A stretch of DNA of 64,000 nucleotides, from contig JAZBQD010000014.1 in the NCBI GenBank assembly GCA_036583965.1, forward strand, positions 40,968,990-41,032,989. The letters are read 5' to 3'. The notes beneath the pieces were generated by a model. It worked only from the letters and a program-made list of their open reading frames with translations, searched no databases and was not told where the DNA came from. Each line of letters begins with the position of its first letter. The stretch's first letter is position 1. Both the position numbers and the translations under genes were made by a program. Positions 48,951 through 63,780 of this stretch are shown piece by piece. Source of the stretch: Prunella strophiata. Taxonomy: Eukaryota > Chordata > Aves > Passeriformes > Prunellidae.

Positions 48951-51900
48951 TTTCCATAGTTTCCTTCGTGAATGAGAACAGAAGTAAAGACACAATGGAG
49001 AGAATCCAAACAATATTAATTCAATTTTTTTTTAAATCCAGAACCATTTGTTACCCATCTCAAAGAGTCAATTTCAGAAAAAAATTAATAAAATGGACTA
49101 CTGAACTCTCTAAAATCCTCTTTCCAAAAGAGAAATCACTTGGACTTGTCTGTTAAGAGAAAACAAGCAGCTGGAAGCTGCCTAAGTCCAGAATACCCTA
49201 AAACTAACACTGACAATGAGAGCCCTTTGACCAACTGAATCTTCTAATACTGCTCGACTTTATGCATTCTTGTCCTGAAGTGCAGCTGAATGATCAGCTA
49301 CAGACACAGGTTCAGAAACAGTGCTTGCTTTCTGTGAGGATAAAAGTGCAAGTTGAGGTGCTGAGAAAACAAACAAAAAAAAATTTGAATCTGGATGTGA
49401 GCAAAACAAACAATTATATACTGCAGAATTAAAATTCCATTTAAATTAATGTATTTTTTGTGGTCACCATTTTTTCATTCAATGATTATCCAACATAGTC
49501 ACATATTTCCCACTGCAGGATGTGGAAACTTACTTGTTTTCCTCCCAGAATCCATTTTATAATTATTCTTCTGTCTTCTTGGGTCTTAGATTTATTACTA
49601 AAGAATCTTCTTTCAAATGAAGTTGATATTATTGTGGAGACCAAATTATTTCTGTGCATCAGACTGTGAATAATTACCTTAACACCTCAAAACACTGGAA
49701 AAGAAAGTTTTCTTTTGCTGTATTATTGACCATTAGGTCAGCACTGCAGGATTGTTTGTGTAAAAGTGAAATCTGAAAAAGCAAGTTTATCTGTGGAATG
49801 TTTTCTTAGGGATTTGTTTTCTTTAAAGATATTTGGAGAGGTTACTTCTTTAGTGATAGTTTTGTGAATTGACTGAAAAATTTATGCTGGTTTACTCAGC
49901 TTATTCCTTTAATGTATTCCACACAATCGTTGTTGCTACTAGAAACACGTTTTCTTTCTTTGTGTAGTATGGGAGTCTTCTAATTAAAAAGCTGCCTACA
50001 CAAGCTACTCAAAACATGGTTTTCTCGAAAAAAAAAAATAAAAAGGGAAAAAAAAGAGAAAATAAAAGCAACATTCTCTTGTAAACAAAACAGCATAATC
50101 ATGATCGCACTGCATATTAACAGGCCATGTGCTAACTGATATGGGTTATTTAATTTACTAGATGAGAAATCTGCACAGGTGAAATAATTTGAGGACCACT
50201 AAACGCTGGATTTCTTTTCAGCATACAAAACCACCTGCATTTTAGCAGTTTAATGTAATCAACTGTAAAACATTCACAGTGTTCAACAGACCTGAAATAT
50301 TCTAATTTCTTATCCATGATATTATGGTCTAATGCCTGTGTGTTGGGCTGCAGCATGAAACATCATTGGGAAAAGATCCCAGACTGCTTAATATAGATCT
50401 CTCCTCCCATTTTTTGCACTGTGTGCACAATATACCAAATAGTTATAATGAATAAACAATTTTTTTAATGACAGATTTATATTTATCAGAAGTAAGCAGC
50501 CCACAAAAATATGCAGAAAAAATATTATAAGCAGCAACAGCAACGAAAAAAAAATAAAATAGGAAGACTCAAACCAGAAGGTTCACAGTAAAATGCACAT
50601 TTTGACATTCGGTTTTCTTACTTTCGAACAGGAGGCCTTTATTTAGAACAAAGAGCATTTCCAGAGTGATTACTGCAGAACTCGAGAATTGTGAAAATAT
50701 GTGACATACTGTCAGCTCACTTATTATGCATTCATCAAGGTGATGAGAATCTTTTATTAATTCAGGGGTCAGCTATGCTCTGTCAGAGCACTCAGTTGTG
50801 AGAACAACACATACTTCTACTAGACCAACATCAATGTAATTATGTGACACTAGGAAAAGGATTTTTATATGCATTTTGGAAGACTCTACCTAAAATTTCC
50901 TGATGTTCTTTCTGCTCCCATTTTTTTCCTCTCAGCAAAATTGCCTGTTTTAAACTTAGGAATAAAAATTGTAATTTCCCTCAAAAAGCAGCAAGAATCT
51001 CCATCCATTCTTACAAATCTGCCTTCAAAGAAGCCAATATTATTAAGAATAGGAGGTTCTAGTTGACATTGCTCAGGTCATATAGTAGAAGTAGACGTTC
51101 TGCCTGTTAGAAGTGAGTAGCAGGGATGGATGTAGGAAAGATTAAGGGAATAATGCAGAAAAAATAACAGGAATTGAGTCCTCTTTTTTTTTTGTTTTTA
51201 AATGGTATGATAAATCAAGATTTACTGTAAGACATGTAATGGAGGAGATATGGTAAAAGAATATAGTTATACAACTTGAAAAATTAGGGGTTTTGAATTA
51301 GAATCCAATGATATAATTGATAGGGGGAAAAAAACCTAAGTATCTATTACAAAATATCTTTCTCTTCAGTTAAAATTATTTTTTATTTGAAACTGGGTGA
51401 AAATGTGTATCACTAATTAATCTACCTTAGCTATTGAATGATAACTTGTTAGAGCACACCAGTTTGAGCATTTGATCATGTATATAAACTCACAACAACT
51501 TCAAAGTTGCTGCAGAGACAAACTTTTCCCCAAAGGTAAATAAATGTAGAATAACAGGATCTCTGATATTTACTTCTGTCTGTCTTCAAGAAGCTGGGGT
51601 CCAAATATGAAACTTGAAAAGAATCTCTGTCTTTCTACATCAAAATTGCATCAGGTGTGGAACCACAGAAGAACATGAAGATCATTTAAGGTCTCTCATT
51701 CATTTCTGGTTCAACAGGAGAATAGAAAGCTGCTGTAATGGAGCAGCCACTACATAAGTTTGTGCATATTTGGTTGACATCAGACCTCAAAGAGATTTTT
51801 CACATATGATGCTTTCATTTCCAGAAAAAGCTTAAAACTGCTGATGTTCCAACTTGTTACTTTGTTCTTTGTTATCTGCTTATTTGACATTTTTCTTTGT

Positions 51901-52549
51901 TACTCAGAGACATCTGTATAATTCTTAGTGGGACACCTTTAAAAACTTGATAGGTTTCTTTTTTTTTTTGTAGGGGGGCAGGCAGGGGGGAAGTTTCCAA
52001 GCTCCAACTATTTATTTCCTTTTAAACATCTGGCAGGGTTCAACAGCATTGCTACAGCAGTGCCAAAGTCAAACCTCTCACAATCATTTTAAACTGCAGA
52101 AGGGCTTTGAAATTCTGACAGTGGCAAATTGCAGCTTATGGCGGGTTAGAAGAGGGTAGAAGACAAAAGCAAAGTAGAAGAGTGCAGAGTGCTAGTCAGC
52201 AGAAGATATAAAAAGAGAAATGAAACCTTTTGACAAGTAAAAAAACTCCCGAGAGTAACAGAGTGAGAATAAGCAAGAAATTTTCCTTTTATTTCCTTTT
52301 TAGCAGTGCCCAGGGGAAGTGCTTTGATGCAGAAAAAATGTGTAGATATCTAAAGTTGTGCTGTCCTTAAAGGCACTGTAAACAGGGTGAGTGAGCACCT
52401 GTGTAACCCAAAATATAAAACAAAATCCTGTAATTTCCTTTTTTTTTTTGTCTAGTTTTCACTAACTTCTACAGTTATTTATTATGTTTGCTAAATTATT
52501 TGAATGCTGTTTTGCCTTTTATGTGTTTCAAAGGTGTGTCCATTTTCTT
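48951..52549. other. AT-rich stretch, no gene seen
   Basis: No supported gene or recognised repeat. A-rich tracts lie near 50028-50066 and 50545-50560. Frames at 48878-49156 (overlapping the CR1 end), 50150-50356 and 50869-51066 fit chance. Confidence 0.55.
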
Positions 52550-52790
52550 GCTCCTTCATTCTGAGACCAGGGCCTTCAGGGAGAATGAATGATGTCAGAA
52601 CACTGTGCATCCTGTTCTGGGGTGTTCTGTCCTGTGTGCACTGAGGTGATGGGAGCAGGAGTGAACAGCAAACCAAACTGAAGCAGCAAGATGGAATGGG
52701 GCTGCTGGGCAGAGAGCTTGCCATGTGTGCAGGGTGCAGGACTTGCTGGATGCTGCCATAGCACAGGGGTCAGGGCCAGGTTATGTTTCC
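52550..52790. other. GC-richer patch of unknown nature
   Basis: About 240 bases with clearly higher GC than both sides and essentially no CpG. It has many CTG/CAG-type words (TGGGGCTGCTGGGCAGAG, TGTGTGCAGGGTGCAGGACT). Two overlapping minus-strand frames (52491-52724 and 52576-52764) are open. It does not match CR1. An old LTR, a diverged unknown repeat or a fragment of a retrocopy are all possible. Confidence 0.4.
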
Positions 52791-55700
52791 AACATAGGGC
52801 TGAGCAGGTTCACATCCAAGAAACTGTCACCAATGAACACTTGACTGGTGGAATCCTTTCAAAATAGCACATGATGTTTCCATGATGAAATTTCCAGAAT
52901 TTCTAGAAGTAGAAATATGTATGGTCTTGATTGTATTTGGCTACTGTAAATTCCAGATAAAGGCCTTAAGCCATGTTCCAAACCTGATTCCACATTTTTT
53001 CCCCAAAGGCTCTGTAGCTGTATCTTATATTTAACTTTAGAATCAGCTACTAAATCAAGAGGAAGGATGACACAATTATTTTCAGGGAATTGGAATCCTG
53101 CTCAAATTGTCTAAAGAATAAAAACTTGGTGCATGTCTTTAAAAGTCTGTTTAATCTCTTAGTATGTTGATATTCCAATCAAATATGCTACCTTCAAATT
53201 TTTTGTCTTACTGCACAGTCAGTTACTTTGATGCTCTGGTGGTTAGGAACATAAAATCTTCAGGAAAAACTGTACCATTACTATGTATATAAGTACCTCC
53301 ACAATCAAGAATTTAAAAACTTCCTTTTCAAGGTAAGATTGATAGCTAAATACCATATATTCTGAGTGGTATTCCAATGAATGAGACTCTTATAGGAAGC
53401 ATAGCAAGGAAAACATCCCCTTAGCAGTACATTACTGGTTGTTTTGCAATTCATGACTAGTCAGTTCATTTGCATTTATGTATTTCAATGTATAGTAGAG
53501 CTAACAATATTAGACACATCACGCTTGGCAGTTTCTTGGATTGAATAATAGAATTCAAAATGAGGCTTAGATTTTCTGGTTAACTTCAGTACAGAAATAG
53601 TTTTTTTAATCAGATTTGACTGTAGTTGTACTGAAAATCCCTGAAGTTGAAAACCAAACTATCTCAGTCCATAATATTTTAGATGCACTGCTTTTATGTC
53701 CCTAATAAGATGGCCTAATGGCCCTGTTTCATATTTATGTTGAAACCAATAGAGCCTTTCCTTCAAGTTAGGGTGCTTTTTGAACAACTTTTTTGTCATA
53801 TTTTCTGTTAACCTACATGTATATTTATATATACTTGATTTGTATTGATTAGATGCTATTTTATTATACTGTGTGTCTGACCATTAATTGGATATTGTTC
53901 AGAAAACAATTCTTGAAGTCATACTTTTTCAAATTGGTATTTATATCATTAAATGTAATCACTATATTCTCAGTAGAAAAAATAGGTCAACATTTGGTAC
54001 AGTTCAGGTGCAGAGTCACATTTGAAGTGGGCTCTACATTCCCACATGCAGAAAACATGAACTCTATAAATATCATCTTTCAAATAAGCATTTGGATTTT
54101 GGTTTTACTGCTAATATTTTGTTATATTTTTAAAGAAGTACTAGCTATTTATGTTGTGTTGAAACCTACAAATATTATGAGGAGCTGCTTTTTCTACTAA
54201 ATACAGTGATCCAAATTACTCAGCTTGATCTCGTAAATAGGGTGAAATTAATTTAAAGAATTTTCATGAATGTTGAAGGACTATTTTTTGAAAAAGTTTT
54301 GCAAATTTTCAGCATCCTTGATACAGTCTAACCTGCTTCTATAACAACTAGTCATTTGAAGAATATTTTTACAAACATATAGCTTTGAAAACATAATTTT
54401 TTCAATGGGAGTTCTTGTAATGAGTTCAATAATATTATATAGAAAAATGTCTGTGGACTTCTTTCAAAATGAAGTGAGACACATTTTATTTTTTGGTTGG
54501 TTACATATTATGTATGCTGAACAAAATATTACGGAGGAAAAATTACTAGAACACTTTAAAACATCTCAAACATACAGGTGACTAGTGGTTGAAACTGAAA
54601 ACTGATCACAATATTACTTAATGGAAACTTAAGACCTTCTGTTTGTAAACAAGACAAATAAAAAGGTTGCTGGGATTTGCAAGACTCTCCACATTGGAGG
54701 CTTAGTTAACACACAGTTTCATGCTGTTCAAGTTTAATGTTGATATTTACCTATGTAACATTTTTCAAGCACTAAATGAATGCTGCCTTCAAAGCAGGTA
54801 GCACTGTATTGATTCCTATTTAGAAAACTGTTTCATTATCTTATTCTTCTACATTGTTCTCCCTGTGACTTTCTCTGTTTATTCATTGACAGTTTGTTTT
54901 CACCTACTCTTGTGCTTCTACTGTCTTTTAGTTAAACTAGATCTTTTCACTGCCTGATGTTTGTGTTCTTGATTTGCTAACAAGCCTTTCCTGGCACTTG
55001 CTGAAGAGACCAAGTACTTTCAGTTGCATTTTGCATTATGCACTGTAAAAGCTGTCCTTCTTTTTGGATCTCCTTTCACATGTCTCTACTTTAAAACACA
55101 TTTACAACAAGTGGAAAGAACTGAAATGTAAATCATTGTTGCACTCATATGATCATTACTATGTTTTGAAGGATAGTTACAGAGATCTGCAAGATGATGA
55201 TGGGAATCCACCATGCAGAATGTAGGCTAAATGTCCTACCTGTTCAAGCCAAGCAGAAGATGCACTTGTCAAATGGTATTCATGTGATTTGAGTCCATGT
55301 GCAAGAAAAGTGCACATGAAATGTATTTACTCTGATGCAGAGTAACAGGCCTCCCACAGAGGAAAGCCAGATTGTGATCTACCTCATGTCAATTTCCATA
55401 TTTTTAATTTGGAAATATACGGAAGATGGAAACTCTATGGCATGCAAAAATATATATGCTTAAGTAGTACATGTAAATATTACATAAAAAGCTTTGCATA
55501 AAACAGAAGCTTATGATTAAAAGACTAAGGTTTTGACTACTAGCCAGTAACAGTAATTTTTAAAGCTGTCAGACATCATTTTGCACTTTCTAAAGATGAT
55601 TCATTTAGGTTCTGTTCAAAAGTTTCCACACAGAATGTAAAGAAAACAGACAAATTTAATTGGAATCTACATCATATGCAAAAGGGAGTCACATATGCAT

Positions 55701-56610
55701 ATTTGTCTATAATTTTTAAAATAACACCACATAAATCTGCCAGTTGGGATTTGAAAAAATTGAATACTGAATTTTAAATTTATATAACTGCAAAAATATA
55801 ACTTTTTAATTTTGTGAAGCTTCCTGAACTTAGCAACAGTTCAGAGTGGCTTTCATGGGTGTTTCTATACACTTTAGTCAAGCAAGGTCTGTCAGATCCT
55901 CACAGGTCTTCACAGCAGCTGCACTGTCAGAGTGCACAATGAATGTTTATCATATCATTTTCAGAGAGGCATACAAGGCCAAGCTGTCAGTTTAGTTAGA
56001 ACAAGCAGTTTGACTTCCTGCTTTCCCCACATGACACACTTTGCAGAGCAGTCTTCCAAATTGCATTTGTACATTCATGCAAACATTGCCACTGAAACTT
56101 TCCAAACTTAAATAAAAATTGATTACCATACATCAGTTGAAGTTGTGTCTGGGATATTTTTCTCCCATGGAGGGCAAGAGATACTGTTGCACTTGGATTC
56201 CAGTGGAGGTGGTGCCTGGTTGAGGGCTTGGTTTCTGTGATCAGCAGTATCCTGTTATTGCACTGGAGGCGTAGAAGTTGACGAGAAACTAAGTGACAAA
56301 CAGTGGCAAACAAATAGCTCCAGTTTTATGTCCTTCCTTTAAATCACATATCTTGGTAGCAAATGCACAAACTACTCAAATACCATATGTCCAAAAAGAC
56401 CTTAGTCATTACCCCCTCACTGATTTTTCTAAGGAAATGATATGTCTCCTGAATGGTTTTTCCACAGACTCTAATTCCATTTTCTACCAAAAAAAAAAAA
56501 AATGCTTGTACAGTAAGGAAAACATGTAGACCCCTGTGTCATACTCCCTCCCCTACACACCCCCTTAAATCTGTTTTAAACTCTGTTTTGTTTTGCACAT
56601 GTGCTGTAAG
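52791..56610. other. AT-rich stretch, no gene seen
   Basis: No supported gene. Frames at 53853-54200 (+, 115 codons, hydrophobic through T-richness) and 55996-56313 (-, 105 codons) have no recognised domain. A poly-A run near 56489-56501 creates Lys runs in overlapping frames. Confidence 0.55.
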
Positions 56611-56611
56611 C

Positions 56612-56638
56612 AATTGTGGCTCAAATTGTGGCTCAAAT
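56612..56638. repeat. 12-bp tandem repeat, ~2.25 units
   Basis: AATTGTGGCTCA is repeated exactly, followed by a partial third unit. Confidence 0.9.
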
Positions 56639-59600
56639 GCAAGATCTGACTCTATCCTGGCGTGGGAACATAAAAGAATAGATATTCAATGACATACATG
56701 GGGCAGTTGCCAATTTTCTTTCTAACAGCAAAAGGCCTTTTATTTAAATTGTACAGTATATTGAGATACATCTTCAGTGCAGTGAGAATCTTAGTGCAGT
56801 ATTAAAACTTCCTCATTTTTTTTCCTAATATCTTTTTAGCACTATACTAGCTTTTTCTCTGATAAAAAGAATATAAACCAAGAAACACATAGCTGTATAC
56901 AACACCATTTTAAAGTTTTTTTTTGGGAAATCCAGGCCTCAGAGATGCCCCAAAATCTCTGTTCTCTGAAAGGGACAATCAAGACCATGCATGCTTGGCA
57001 GCTGGCAGTTTTGTGGGGTATTTTATGAAGTGAATTACACTGCTGAGGACCTGGTCTTCCAAACATTAATTATCCACACTGAGTGCTTGACTCAGACAAT
57101 GTGAATTGTTCTGATATATGTTTAACTGATATGTATGTCTTTTTTCATCAGATTCACTATGAATGACAAGCTTTGAATGCCATTGTGCTAAGACAAACCT
57201 AAATAAATATCCTCTTCAAGTCCTGTATGTCCATATAACAGAAATAGAAGACTTACACCAGAACTCTTAAGTTACCATGCAGCTCTTGCCTTTGTGAAAA
57301 AATATAACAGTCAAAATTAAAATATATACTTGTTGTCTAGAAGACTAATAAGAAAGTGAATTGCATCATTAGTTACGCACACACAATATGAGAATAAATT
57401 CCACCATGTCAAACAGTCAGGGGAAATAAAAAATAATAAAAAAATCTTTGTTCTGCAGTATATATAATAATAAACTTGTGTTTACTAATGCACATACGCA
57501 CATTAAACATACACTGAAAGTATATGTATGTGGATATATATACATATCTGTGTACATATACGTGGAATGTGTGCAACACAGTGCAAGAAAATATTATGGT
57601 TACCACTCGATTTGCAAAAACTCTCCTTGTCTTATGTAATATTGAAATTTACCAACAGTAGTTTGGAAAGGATATCAAGTTTCTCAGTAGCAGATGGGGT
57701 CAGCTGTAGCTGAAGCATGTGCTTCCAACTCTGTGTGAATTAATTTAGCTTACAAAGGTCTTTGCTATATGAAGCCTAGAACTTTTGATATTTTAGTAAT
57801 GAGGCCAAAAATATTGTTGTTGTTCTGACATTTTAATGATATCTTTTTATTGTAGTCTTTGTTGTATGAGCTTCAGTAACTCAACGGGGTATTTTAACAC
57901 AAATTTATGATGTTTATAAATCTGTAATCCAGAACTGCAAATTTACACAAGTTACTTTGCTTTGTATGTTTGACCTGTTGGATGTAACAAATTGTTCACA
58001 GGCAGTACAGTGCAGTACAGAGAAATCTCATTTAGCACCCTTCGATGTCCCTATAATCACTATCTAAATCTTAACTTCAGCTGCTAACTGTTTATCAGCC
58101 AGAGGAACCCTCTGAAAATACATGCAAGTGTATATCTGGACAAAAGGACAGAAGATCAGATTTTATGTGACACTGTTGAATCCAAGCATTGGTGTAGGAG
58201 CTTAAGTCAGCACTGGCTCACTTGTTGCAAGCCTTAAGATCTCTGGAGGCAGCACATACAATATCAGCACATGACTGTCCATTCAAGGGAGACAAGAATT
58301 TGAGAGTAGAAAGTTTCCTTTTGGGGAATTATGGGTGTTTGTCTTTATATTGATTGTGCCTGGGAAACAATGCTGGTGAATGAGCTACTGCCACGTGTGA
58401 ACTGTCAAGCCAAGATGTAAACACTGAGAATTATGAGAAACCAAAAGTCTCTGATTGTTTGCGTTTTACTAGAATCACTTAGTTTACTTTATTTAAACAA
58501 ATCTGCATGAATATTCTCATTAAAAGAGACATGGTTTATTGCTAATTAGCTCTATAGTAATATCAGATATGAACTTGTGTTCCTTCAAAGGCATTGTTTC
58601 TTGGTTTATTTCTGAATATTATGACTGCCTAAATTATTATTTGGGTAGAACTTTTCAAAATTCATACTGTCCACGTATGAGTTAAGTTCACAGGCCTAGA
58701 ACAAAAAAAAAAAAAAAACTGCAACAGACATAAAAAGCTGTTGGGATGTTCAGAACCAGGACTGTAAGTGAAATGCCTGCAGAGTCTAGGAGATTTTTCT
58801 AATAGTTGACTCAGCACAGAATATTGTAAACATGTAACTATTTATTTAAGAAATTTAAAATGCTCACTCCCAAGGATTTTTTTTAAGAATCATATTCATA
58901 TGCAAAAGTGGACATTTTTCAGTGATTGAATGATTTTTTCAATTTTTAAATTCTTTACAGGTGTTGTAGTTTTTCTCAACTTACCTTTTTAGCAACTTTT
59001 TTCTTTGATCCTTTGAGCACCATACATTCTTACTTTTTGCACTGTGAATTATAAGGCATAAACCTTCATGTGAGAAATTTGAAAACATTAAACCGTCCTT
59101 TGTATCGCACTGCTTAAATTCCATATATACTGGGTGTGCATGTACTACATTGATGATACATAGATACTTGCACAATACGGAATATAAACTGATGAAGTTT
59201 TTTAGCAAGCATGGAATTTATTTGCTGGTTTGTCTCTGTCCAATGTAAGTGAAAGGTCAGATCTAAAACAGGAATTACTGAAGTCTTTCAGATTCACAAA
59301 GAGAAAAACAGATGCTGGTTGCTGTCAATAATTCTGTTTACCACAGTCTTCTTGGGAGGGATTCTATATGAGTTAATCAGTTAACTCTTAATTTAAACCC
59401 ACTGAATTACCGTAATCTTGTCATAAATTAATCCATGTACATGATGTTTTCTTCTCAAAAGGAAGATTTCTACCCAATGTCCTGTATAAAAGACTTACTC
59501 TGTTAAAATACTAAGTGGCTCAATTAAGAAAATGAAAGGTTATGATCCTTTTTGCAATTGTTCTGACTTCTGTTTTGAAAATGCTGAAATTCTTTCTTTA

Positions 59601-62600
59601 GGTGTATATACCATCAGGAGAGCACAGAGAATTACACCTTTCCAGTAATCCATCTTCATCCCCAGTGAATCCTTTTTGGCAATTTCTGAATCAGTAATTG
59701 CTGCTTTGGCACATTTGTAAATCATATGTATTCTGCTGAACTTATGTTATACAATATTCACATGATCAATATGGAACATTAGAAAATAAATACCTAGGAT
59801 GCATCTAAGGTGTGGCCCTGTTGAACATTTTTAATTACCAACATTCCTATAACTGTCCTTTAATCCACTTCAGATTTTCAGATAAGTAAGATTGTTGCTT
59901 ACACACTAAGATAAAGGACTTGTAAGTCAAGTCACGATGCATTTATGCTTTAATGCTTGAGTGACCTTCATTACTTACACACTCATTTAAGATACTGCTA
60001 GTGTAGTCAAGGGCTGCAGATAGTTATTTAAACAAGGAAGGGTTTTTTAAGTATGCAGTTGTTGGATAAGTTCTTACCTCTCTTGCCAAGGAAGCAGTGT
60101 GCTAATCTTTTATATCAGCGAGTTTCTTATTCATGGGTGGTTTTTGCCCACAAGGGTCCTGAACTTGCTCCTCTGAAGTGAGTTGGAGTTTATCTTCTGA
60201 ACGAAAATAGTGTTTCTGGCAGCTAAACTAATCTGAAATTGCTGTCCCTGCTTTGACATTAAAGTCAAGAGTTGGTAGACCTAATGGCACTAAATTACAG
60301 CAAAAATCTCTTTAGGACTCTTGGTGTATATTAAGTGTGGACCATTCTGAACTCCTCATAGAGTTGAGAAACTCATTTGAAGTTTGAAAAAAAATCTTGA
60401 AAATATTACTGGAATCCTTTATAAAATAATGCTTTTCATAACAACCAACAAGGAAAATTTCTATTAAATTATATGGCAATCAGATTACTGAGACCCATCA
60501 CAGCTACAGGGATATCTGCTGAATACATTGCCAATATTATTAGAATTAATTCATAATGTATAATTAAGGTTTAAAATTTAAAATTTATTATTTCTCACTA
60601 TTTTAAGTGTTCAATCATTATGAATTCATTCAGCATTCTTGCAAGAGTTATGTGGTTCATGACAAAAAATTAGGCAAAGCTTTGAAGAATACATTTAATT
60701 TGTTATGCTGTAAAATGTTATGGTAGACTAATAAACCTCCTAACAGCCTTAATATACTACACATTGCAGTTTAAAGAAAAAAGATATCTTTCTTTTAGAT
60801 GAAAACCTAATGCCTATATGATCTTAAAGCCAGGTAAGTGAATAACAGTAGAGAACATTTCCCTGAATTATGTGCGTGGTTGAAGCTTTCAGAGGAGATA
60901 TGCAGAGGAAGAAGAATGAGAAAAATTACCTCTTTCACACAGCTACTGTGTGGTGGTCAGGATCACAGAGGATCTTAAACTGTGATCAAGAACCTCTCTT
61001 GCTGATTTCAGAGTATTTTTACTTAAAAATCATAAAAGAGCATTTTGCTTTTCAGTGAATTTAGTAATGCCCTGCTTCTTCCACAGCCCTTCCAGTCCTC
61101 ATGGTTGTATTTCTTTTTTTGTGGGGAGACCACCATCAGGCTGCAACCTAATATACATTAGTCCAACACTATGCCACTGAGAAACTTGATTTGGACAGAC
61201 TGTACTGCACCTTTGCCATAGGATAACAACAGTATGTCTATTTGTTGGCTCAGAAGTTACTTGCAACTTAAAAACATGTAACACACATATGCAAACAAAA
61301 TAAAACAAAACACCAAAAAGCCAAAATACCTGTAAAATAACTCTTCAGGAAATTCTGAAAGTTTTGAAAATCCTGTTACCTCAGCCTAGTAAAATCCATA
61401 GGGATATATTAGCACGTTAATACACAATATGAATGTATTCTTATTTTCAGATACATTCCTTATTTTTAGGTCACTCCTTTCATAATGAAGGTTTTACAAT
61501 ATTGTATACATGAAATACACAGAGTGATATTACAGTATCAGATATAATGTTGATTATCAGTATTTAAATTCATTTCATAACAGTATCCAGAACACTTACT
61601 AAGAATAAGCTGTTTATTACTTATGACTGAGTTTTTATTACTCACAAAAACATGATAATTTTCTCTGAAGCTCAGATTTTAGCATTGAAGTTAATCTTAA
61701 TACTTTAGACATGAAATAATAAGCACAATAAAAAGCAAATTTTGATGGAATCTATAAACTTATATAAGCAATGATGTTAACCAGACCAGCTGCCTCATAT
61801 TATTAAAAGTTAATTGTGATTTTGATTTTTAAACAGCCACCAGAGCAAACAGATGTCATTCTATTAATGTCAAAATATATTATTTTCTTAACAGTCTAAT
61901 AATGATAAAAATGAAGATAATTGAGCATATAGAGTGTTAAATCTTTAACAGCATCCAGTTTTTGCCTTTTTCTTTCTACTCAGCAGCAAATATTATAAGA
62001 AAAGAAAAACTTAATTGGTGTGTAAGGATTATAAAAACTCTAATTAGACATCAGGTAGTTAATGGGAATTAGTAAAAAAGCCAGTTAAGAGAAATTGAAG
62101 GTGGGGCTTTGGATGTTGCTATGGATGTTACTGTGAATGCTGTTGTCACAGAAACACATCAGTTCCACTTCCTTAAAGAAATACTGTTTACAAATTAAAG
62201 AAAAATAGGAAGATTGAAATAAGTTCTGGACTGAAAAAGAATGAAGCAGCAGAAAGCTCACATTTATCATGTTATATATTTTATTTGGGAAGTAAATTGT
62301 AAAAGTATCTGACAGTCCTGATCACCATGATTGAGGGTTTATTTGACTCTGAGATCTCTAAATTTATATTTGTACTTGTCAGTTAAGTATCTCCAGCTCC
62401 ATCAGTATTAGAAGAGATCAAATTCACATGGTCAATACATTCCAGGGAGATGTTCACCTATCACCTATGAGGTATCAATGTTAGGGAGAGTGTCTTCCTG
62501 ACAGAGGATGTTGACTACCCTATTATTTTTTCATCAGTTTTTGCTACATTTTCTACTTGACAATTTGATCTATTTTGCATTTCAGACTCATTTACCAGAT

Positions 62601-63359
62601 TCCCTGGACAGTAATTGACATTTTCCATGTAGTAGTTCTGTCCTTCCGTCTTCAAATTTGCTGAGTTTAAGAACTCATTTATGAAACAAAGTGATTTGAA
62701 TGTTTATTACCTTGAGCAACTCTGAGACTCGGCCCCAGTATAATAGTAATGCTGACTTGCAGTATTTATGATAATAGCCCTGGTTCTCTGTGCATCTTTT
62801 TTACCTTGCAATTAGATGCATTTTTTTAATCATGAAAACACATATTTTAATGCTTGTTATACACTTCTAGAAAAAAGGAGGTAAATAAATTATTTTGAGT
62901 TTATCTTTTCAGTGAAACTTCTGTACTTCCATTAGCTTTTGGCTTGGTTGTTTTCTTTTTAAATGCTATTATCATGAAAATTCAATAGAAATTACTTTTT
63001 AATTTGCAACTCCATAAATAATATAGCTATGTGTGGAGTACTGTATGTTTTATTAGTCTTTAGAAGCCAATGAGCCTCTTATTTTTCTGCTGACTAAATA
63101 AGGCACAAAAATAGTTTTTAAAGTTACTTGAAGAAAGCCTATGATAATTTTTGTAGCTAAGATATTTAGTCAACATTCTTGTTCTGCATGAATTGTTTTG
63201 CATTGGCTGTAGGAGTTGTACACGTAAGTAAGGGACAAAAAGCTATTTGATAAACATAATTTCAACTATAACCACTGTTTATAACTTTGGAAAAGACCAG
63301 GACATTTATAAGGATTATATTTTCTGAACATGTAAATTTTCTGTGGGATAATTTCTGAG
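56639..63359. other. long AT-rich stretch, no gene seen
   Basis: No supported gene or recognised transposon. It holds a degenerate TA/CA-rich tract at about 57485-57565, a poly-A run near 58701-58717, and AAAC-rich simple sequence near 61295-61312. Open frames are all under 80 codons. Confidence 0.55.
57485..57565. repeat. degenerate TA/CA/TG-rich tract
   Basis: Interrupted ATATATACATATCTGTGTAC-type sequence, probably an old microsatellite. Overlapping frames on both strands are shadows of it. Confidence 0.7.
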
Positions 63360-63780
63360 GAGTGTTAAGGGCAGAGGTCTGCCAGAAGAAGATGTTTCTG
63401 AGGTAGCCATTAGTGCTGATGCCTTTTTCCTGGCCCTAGAATTAAGAGCCAGACATGGTTAAGGGACAAAAGGGTTTTTACTTTGATATTTAAAGTAAAT
63501 GTCAAGGTGGAATATGCCAAAATGCACCCACCCGCATATACAATTTTATAGACCTTGAAAATTAGCAAATTTCATAAAGATTCTCAGTAAGAAGCTTAAA
63601 TGAATGGTGTGACAATCCCCCTATTCTAAAGTATTACTCTCAGATGGGGCTTAATCCTTAAATTTAAAATATGTCCAGAGAGACCCTTGGTTTCTTAAGA
63701 CATCATAGGACTTTTCAGCCTCCAACTGTGAGGCCTTTAGGATGTTTGGTCTTCTTGCCTTCTTAGCATAGCAGATCTAT
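63360..63780. other. possible unrecognised interspersed repeat
   Basis: The segment is somewhat GC-richer and has LTR-like wording (AAGGGACAAAAGGGTTTTTA, GAGAGACCCTTGGTTTC, GTGAGGCCTTTAGGATG), but it has no matching partner in the window. I cannot assign it to a family. TG...CA ends and a target-site duplication were not found. Confidence 0.2.

Noticed and set aside
55996..56313. Minus-strand 105-codon frame as a gene
   Set aside because: Residue use resembles random translation, and no domain or signal sequence was recognised.
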